This document shows, piece after piece, positions 59,481 through 64,000 of a DNA stretch of 64,000 bases. The position numbers and the translations under genes were made by a program. Positions within the stretch are counted from its first letter, which is position 1. The number at the start of each line of letters is the position of its first letter. The stretch is from Lysobacter luteus (GTDB taxonomy: Bacteria > Pseudomonadota > Gammaproteobacteria > Xanthomonadales > Xanthomonadaceae). The notes beneath the pieces were generated by a model that was not told the DNA's origin, did not search any database, and saw only the letters and a program-made list of their open reading frames with translations. The stretch is taken from NCBI RefSeq assembly GCF_907164845.1, contig NZ_OU015430.1:541001-605000 (forward strand). Reading direction: 5' to 3'.

Positions 59481-60296
59481 ATGGCCACCCTTTCCGGAAA
59501 GACCCTCTTCATCACCGGCGCATCGCGCGGCATCGGCCGGGCGATTGCGCTGCGCGCGGCCCGCGACGGCGCCAACATCGCGATTGCGTCCAAGTCCTCG
59601 GTCCCCAACCCGAAGCTGCCGGGCACGATCCACAGCGTCGCCGCCGAGGTCGAGGCCGCCGGCGGCCAGGCCCTGGCGCTCAAGTGCGACATCCGCGACG
59701 AGGATCAGGTCGGCGCCGCGGTCGCCGCCACGGTCGACGCATTCGGCGGCATCGACATCCTCGTCAACAATGCCAGCGCGATCTGGCTTCACGGCCTGCT
59801 AGAAACGCCGATGAAGCGGTTCGACCTCATGCAGCAGGTCAACGCGCGCGGCAGCTTCCTGTGCGCGCAGGCCTGCATGCCGTGGCTCCTGCAGGCCCCC
59901 AACCCGCACATCCTCACCCTCGCGCCGCCGCCCAGCCTGGACCCGAAATGGTGGGGCCCGCACACCGGCTACACCCTGGCGAAGATGGGCATGAGCTTCG
60001 TGACCCTCGGCCTGGCGGCCGAGTTCGCCGGGCGCGGCATCGCCATCAATGCGCTGTGGCCCCGAACCATCATCGCCACCGACGCGTTGAACCTGATCCC
60101 GGGCGTGGACATCGCCGGCTGCCGGACACCGGACATCGTCGCCGACGCGGCCCATGCGGTGCTCGTCGCGCCGGCCTCCGCGCGCAGTGGCGCATTCCTG
60201 ATCGACGAGGATGTGCTGCGCGAGGCAGGCGTGCACGATCTGGACGGGTACGCGGTCGAGCGCGGCCGCCCGCTGCTGCCTGACCTGTTTCTCTGA
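59481..60296 (+). CDS. Short-chain dehydrogenase/reductase (HSDL2-like)
   Basis: This 271-residue SDR has the nucleotide motif TGASRGIGRA (residues 12-21), the structural NNAS in ILVNNASAIW, and the catalytic YTLAK. The helix after the catalytic site reads GMSFVTLGLAAEFAGRGIAINALWP. This text, with the HILTLAPPPSL stretch, is typical of the HSDL2-type subgroup, here without an SCP2 domain. Substrate is unknown. A GGAG site precedes the ATG at 59481; an ATG at 59454 would add nine residues. The VOC gene follows after 10 bases. Confidence 0.88.
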   Translation: MATLSGKTLFITGASRGIGRAIALRAARDGANIAIASKSSVPNPKLPGTIHSVAAEVEAAGGQALALKCDIRDEDQVGAAVAATVDAFGGIDILVNNASAIWLHGLLETPMKRFDLMQQVNARGSFLCAQACMPWLLQAPNPHILTLAPPPSLDPKWWGPHTGYTLAKMGMSFVTLGLAAEFAGRGIAINALWPRTIIATDALNLIPGVDIAGCRTPDIVADAAHAVLVAPASARSGAFLIDEDVLREAGVHDLDGYAVERGRPLLPDLFL

Positions 60297-60306
60297 GGAG
60301 CATCCC

Positions 60307-60726
60307 ATGCGCTATCTCCACGCGATGGTCCGCGTCCGCGACCTCGACGCCTCACTCCGGTTCTTCCGCGACGGGCTGGGCCTGGTCGAGATCCGTCGGC
60401 GCGACTACCCGGAAGGCCGGTTCACCCTGGTCTACCTGGGCGCACCGGCCAACCCGGAGGCCGAGGTCGAACTGACCTGGAACTACGACGACGAGGACTA
60501 CGGCGACGCGCGCAACTTCGGCCACCTCGCCTTCGAGGTCGACGACATCCACGTGACCTGCGCGCACCTGGTGGCGCAGGGAATCACCATCAACCGCCCG
60601 CCGCGCGATGGCCGGATGGCGTTCGTGCGCTCACCCGACGGCATCTCGATCGAGCTGCTGCAGCGGGGCGAGGCGCTCGCGCCCAGCGAGCCGTGGGTGT
60701 CGATGGAGAACACCGGCCGCTGGTGA
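60307..60726 (+). CDS. VOC superfamily protein, glyoxalase I-like
   Basis: This 139-residue protein has the paired beta-alpha-beta-beta-beta fold of vicinal-oxygen-chelate enzymes and strongly resembles lactoylglutathione lyase: MVRVRDLDASLRFFRDGLGLVEIRR, VELTWNYDDEDY, GHLAFEVDDI and DGISIELLQRG. The metal-ligand positions (H near the N-terminus, E in VELT, H in GHLA and E in IELL) are plausible. It may detoxify methylglyoxal, though the family is broad. A GAGGAG site precedes the ATG, and it starts 10 bases after the SDR gene, so both are likely co-transcribed. Confidence 0.88.
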   Translation: MRYLHAMVRVRDLDASLRFFRDGLGLVEIRRRDYPEGRFTLVYLGAPANPEAEVELTWNYDDEDYGDARNFGHLAFEVDDIHVTCAHLVAQGITINRPPRDGRMAFVRSPDGISIELLQRGEALAPSEPWVSMENTGRW

Positions 60727-60727
60727 C

Positions 60728-61600
60728 TCACCCCATCCGCGCCGGCAGCCGGTGCCCGCAGCCGCGGCAGTGGCTGGCATCGGGGTCGTGGCCTTCGAGC
60801 CCGCATTCGGGGCAGCCACGGTGGTCGTGGTGTTCGTCGCCCGAGCCGGCCTCGCGCAGGCTGCTGGCCAGTTCGGCGGTGTAGATTCCGGTCGGCACCG
60901 CGATGATGCTGTAGCCGATCAGGATCAGCACCGAGGCGATGAAGCGCCCGCCGGGCGTCTGCGGCGAAATGTCGCCGTAGCCCACGGTCGCCATCGTCAC
61001 GATCGCCCAGTACATGCCGGTGGGGATGGTGCTGAAGCCACGCTCGGGTCCCTCGATGACATACATCAGCGCGCCGAAGATCACCGCGATGGTGAGTAGC
61101 GAGACCACGAACAGGAAGATCTTGCGCCGGCTCCGCCACAGCGCGCTGATGAGCACGCCGCTTTCCTCGACGTACTGGGTGAGCTTGAGGATGCGGAACA
61201 GCCGCAGCATGCGCAGTACGCGCACGACCAGCAGCGCCTGGCTGCCCGGGAACAGCAGCGACAGGTAGGTCGGCAGGATCGAGAACAGGTCGATAAAGCC
61301 CCAGAAGCTCAGCGCGTAGCGCAGCGGTCGCTTCACCACCAGCAGCCGCATCACGTACTCGGCGGTGAACAGCAGGGTGAACCCCCACTCGATCGCGTAC
61401 AGCACCCGCGCGTGGTCGACGTGCAGCCACGGGTCGCTGTCGAGCATGATCACCACCACGCTGACCACGATGGCGACGATCAACAGCAGGTCGAAGTTGC
61501 GCGCCGGCGGCGTGTCGTGGCGGAAGATGATGTCGAACCAGCGACGACGCCAACCCGATTCGCTGGCCGGGTTGAGTTGCGGGGTGAACAACAGGCGCAT
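60728..61600 (-). CDS. Voltage-gated-type ion channel with C-terminal zinc ribbon
   Basis: This 290-residue inner-membrane protein has six helices. The positively charged S4-like helix is RVLRMLRLFRILKLTQ (about 127-142), followed by the pore selectivity motif TVGYGD (205-210), indicating K+ selectivity. Unusually, the C-terminus continues into a zinc ribbon: CPEC (263-266) and CRGC (278-281), with DEHHDH just before. Most relatives end soon after the last helix. The gene converges with the VOC gene one base from its stop. Confidence 0.9.
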   Translation of the reverse strand: MRLLFTPQLNPASESGWRRRWFDIIFRHDTPPARNFDLLLIVAIVVSVVVIMLDSDPWLHVDHARVLYAIEWGFTLLFTAEYVMRLLVVKRPLRYALSFWGFIDLFSILPTYLSLLFPGSQALLVVRVLRMLRLFRILKLTQYVEESGVLISALWRSRRKIFLFVVSLLTIAVIFGALMYVIEGPERGFSTIPTGMYWAIVTMATVGYGDISPQTPGGRFIASVLILIGYSIIAVPTGIYTAELASSLREAGSGDEHHDHRGCPECGLEGHDPDASHCRGCGHRLPARMG

Positions 61601-61711
61601 GGGGGTTCCTGTCGGGCTGGGAGGATGTGGCCGGCCGGTCGCTGGATGCGGCAAATGCCGGCAGGACCGGGATCGGCGAAGATTGGCGCCCCGCACGATG
61701 CCACGCCACCC

Positions 61712-62932
61712 ATGAAGAACACCACTGGATCGCAGCCCCGGGAGCGCCATTTCCTGCCCGTCTACCGCCCTGGCCGGATCGTGCTCGACCACGGCGTGGG
61801 TTCGCGTGTGTTTGCTAGCGACGGCCGCGAGTACGTCGATTTCGCCGCGGGCATCGCGGTCAACTCGCTCGGCCACGCGCATCCGGCGCTCAACGCCGCG
61901 CTCACCGCGCAGGCGGGCCGGCTCTGGCACACCAGCAACGTGTTCACCAGCGAGCCGTCCCTGCAGCTCGCCGATGCACTGGTGGCGGCTTCCGGGTTCG
62001 CCCGCCAGGTCTTCTTTTGCAATTCCGGCGCCGAGGCCAACGAGGCCGCGATCAAGCTCGCGCGCCAGTGGGCGACGGCGCAGGGCCGCGCACCCGATAG
62101 GCGAGTGATCCTGACGTTCCGGGGCAGCTTCCACGGGCGCACGATGGCGACCCTGGCCGCCACCGCTCAGCCAAAGTACCAGGCGGGGTTCGAGCCGTTG
62201 CCGCAAGGTTTCCGTTACGGTGATTTCAATGACCTGGCGGGCGCGGAGGCGGCGATGGCGGCCGGCGATGTCTGCGCGGTGCTGGTCGAACCGGTGCAGG
62301 GCGAGGGCGGCGTGATGCCGGCAACCGACGCGTTCCTGCAGGGATTGCGCACGCTGTGCGACCGCCATGAAGCACTGCTGGTGCTCGACGAGATCCAATG
62401 CGGCATGGGCCGCACCGGGCACCTCTTCGCCTGCGAGGGCTTTGGGGTGCAGCCGGACGTTGTCACGCTGGCCAAGGGGCTGGGCGGCGGATTCCCGATC
62501 GGCGCGATGCTGGTGGGGGAGCGTGCGAGCGACGGTCTTGGTTTCGGCCAGCACGGAACGACCTTTGGCGGTAACCCGCTCGCTGCCGCGGTCGCGGGCG
62601 CGGCCCTGCGCGAGCTGTCGGCACCCGCGTTGCTGGCGAACGTGTCGCGCCAGGCGGCGTCACTGCGTGACGGGCTCGCCCGGCTCGACGACGAGTTCAA
62701 GGTGTTCGGCGAAGTCCGAGGGCGTGGGCTCATGCTGGGTGCGCCGTTGCGTCCCGAACACGCCGGCCGCGCCGGTGACATCGTTGATGCGTGCATCGCC
62801 CGGGGCCTGCTGTTGCTGCAGGCCGGCCCGGACGTGCTGCGTTTCGTGCCAGCGCTCAATATCGGCGACGTCGACGTCGCCGAGGGCCTGGCGCGGTTGC
62901 GCGCCGCGCTGACGGACTACATCGCGGGCTGA
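61712..62932 (+). CDS. argD: Acetylornithine-type class III aminotransferase
   Basis: This 406-residue PLP enzyme exchanges the amino group of N-acetylornithine or a similar omega-amino acid with 2-oxoglutarate, in arginine synthesis. Family landmarks are FLPVYRPGRIVLDHGVGSRVFASDGREYVDFAAGIAVNSLGHAHP, the glycine-rich phosphate cup NSGAEANEAAIKLAR, VLDEIQCGMGRTG with the PLP-pairing aspartate, and the Schiff-base lysine in TLAKGLGGGFPIGAM. Xanthomonads often use an acetylated-citrulline route, so the exact substrate could differ. It is divergent from the ion channel gene. Confidence 0.9.
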   Translation: MKNTTGSQPRERHFLPVYRPGRIVLDHGVGSRVFASDGREYVDFAAGIAVNSLGHAHPALNAALTAQAGRLWHTSNVFTSEPSLQLADALVAASGFARQVFFCNSGAEANEAAIKLARQWATAQGRAPDRRVILTFRGSFHGRTMATLAATAQPKYQAGFEPLPQGFRYGDFNDLAGAEAAMAAGDVCAVLVEPVQGEGGVMPATDAFLQGLRTLCDRHEALLVLDEIQCGMGRTGHLFACEGFGVQPDVVTLAKGLGGGFPIGAMLVGERASDGLGFGQHGTTFGGNPLAAAVAGAALRELSAPALLANVSRQAASLRDGLARLDDEFKVFGEVRGRGLMLGAPLRPEHAGRAGDIVDACIARGLLLLQAGPDVLRFVPALNIGDVDVAEGLARLRAALTDYIAG

Positions 62933-62944
62933 CCTGGCGACGGG

Positions 62945-64000
<1,056 letters not shown>

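Overview
The window is a high-GC (about 70%) chromosomal segment with dense, short-spaced genes. It most likely comes from a gammaproteobacterium of the Xanthomonadaceae/Lysobacteraceae (Lysobacter/Luteimonas-like). Reasons: a fis-purH neighbourhood, an aroQ-accB-accC-prmA run, groESL with both a sigma-32-type promoter and a CIRCE element, a large cysteine-rich TonB-dependent receptor, a DedA-PAP2-LssY fusion, and PPi-dependent phosphofructokinase next to a membrane pyrophosphatase. This assignment is inferred from gene content only. I see no rRNA, tRNA, insertion sequence, prophage or CRISPR array; the stretch looks like core genome.

Layout. 1-9.3 kb (minus strand): purH (cut by the window edge), fis, a zinc-ribbon/DUF3426 protein, prmA, accC, accB, aroQ, a TlpA-like thioredoxin, dsbD with a duplicated N-terminal domain, cutA and an Xre regulator. 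9.3-13.6 kb (plus): a structured intergenic region, groES-groEL, a second structured intergenic region, and a secreted subtilase. 13.6-19.8 kb: glnE, an ELM1-like protein (minus), a RutE-like nitroreductase, a YceI protein, a pirin and a small CHCC zinc protein. 19.8-26.7 kb: an envelope/LPS block (glycosyltransferase, O-antigen ligase, LpxL, WaaA, TolC, Pcm). 26.8-36.5 kb: a TetR regulator divergent from an RND pump, a ferric-iron ABC transporter and a lipoprotein. 36.5-39.6 kb: thrB divergent from thiC, which has a TPP riboswitch leader. 39.7-46.1 kb: a wHTH-TM-beta-propeller regulator, an AraC regulator and a TonB receptor. 46.2-54.6 kb: ppa, a CmpX-like channel, an outer-membrane protein, hppA, a secreted hypothetical protein, pfp and adk. 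54.6-64 kb: mpl, a LON-substrate-domain protein, the DedA-PAP2 fusion, a small kinase-like protein, an SDR, a VOC protein, an ion channel with a zinc ribbon, an argD-type aminotransferase and hemL (cut by the window edge).

How the parts fit together. Three themes recur: periplasmic redox and envelope maintenance (DsbD, TlpA, Pcm, LPS core and lipid A enzymes), pyrophosphate economy (ppa, K+-independent hppA and pfp within 8 kb), and TonB or iron uptake with nearby regulators. The most unusual signals are a TPP riboswitch whose P5/L5 arm is about 28 nt longer than normal, a DsbD with two complete alpha domains, a PAP2 domain that has lost its PSGH histidine, an ion channel ending in a zinc ribbon, and two intergenic stretches that look like small-RNA genes. 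All statements come from reading the sequence; no database search was run.
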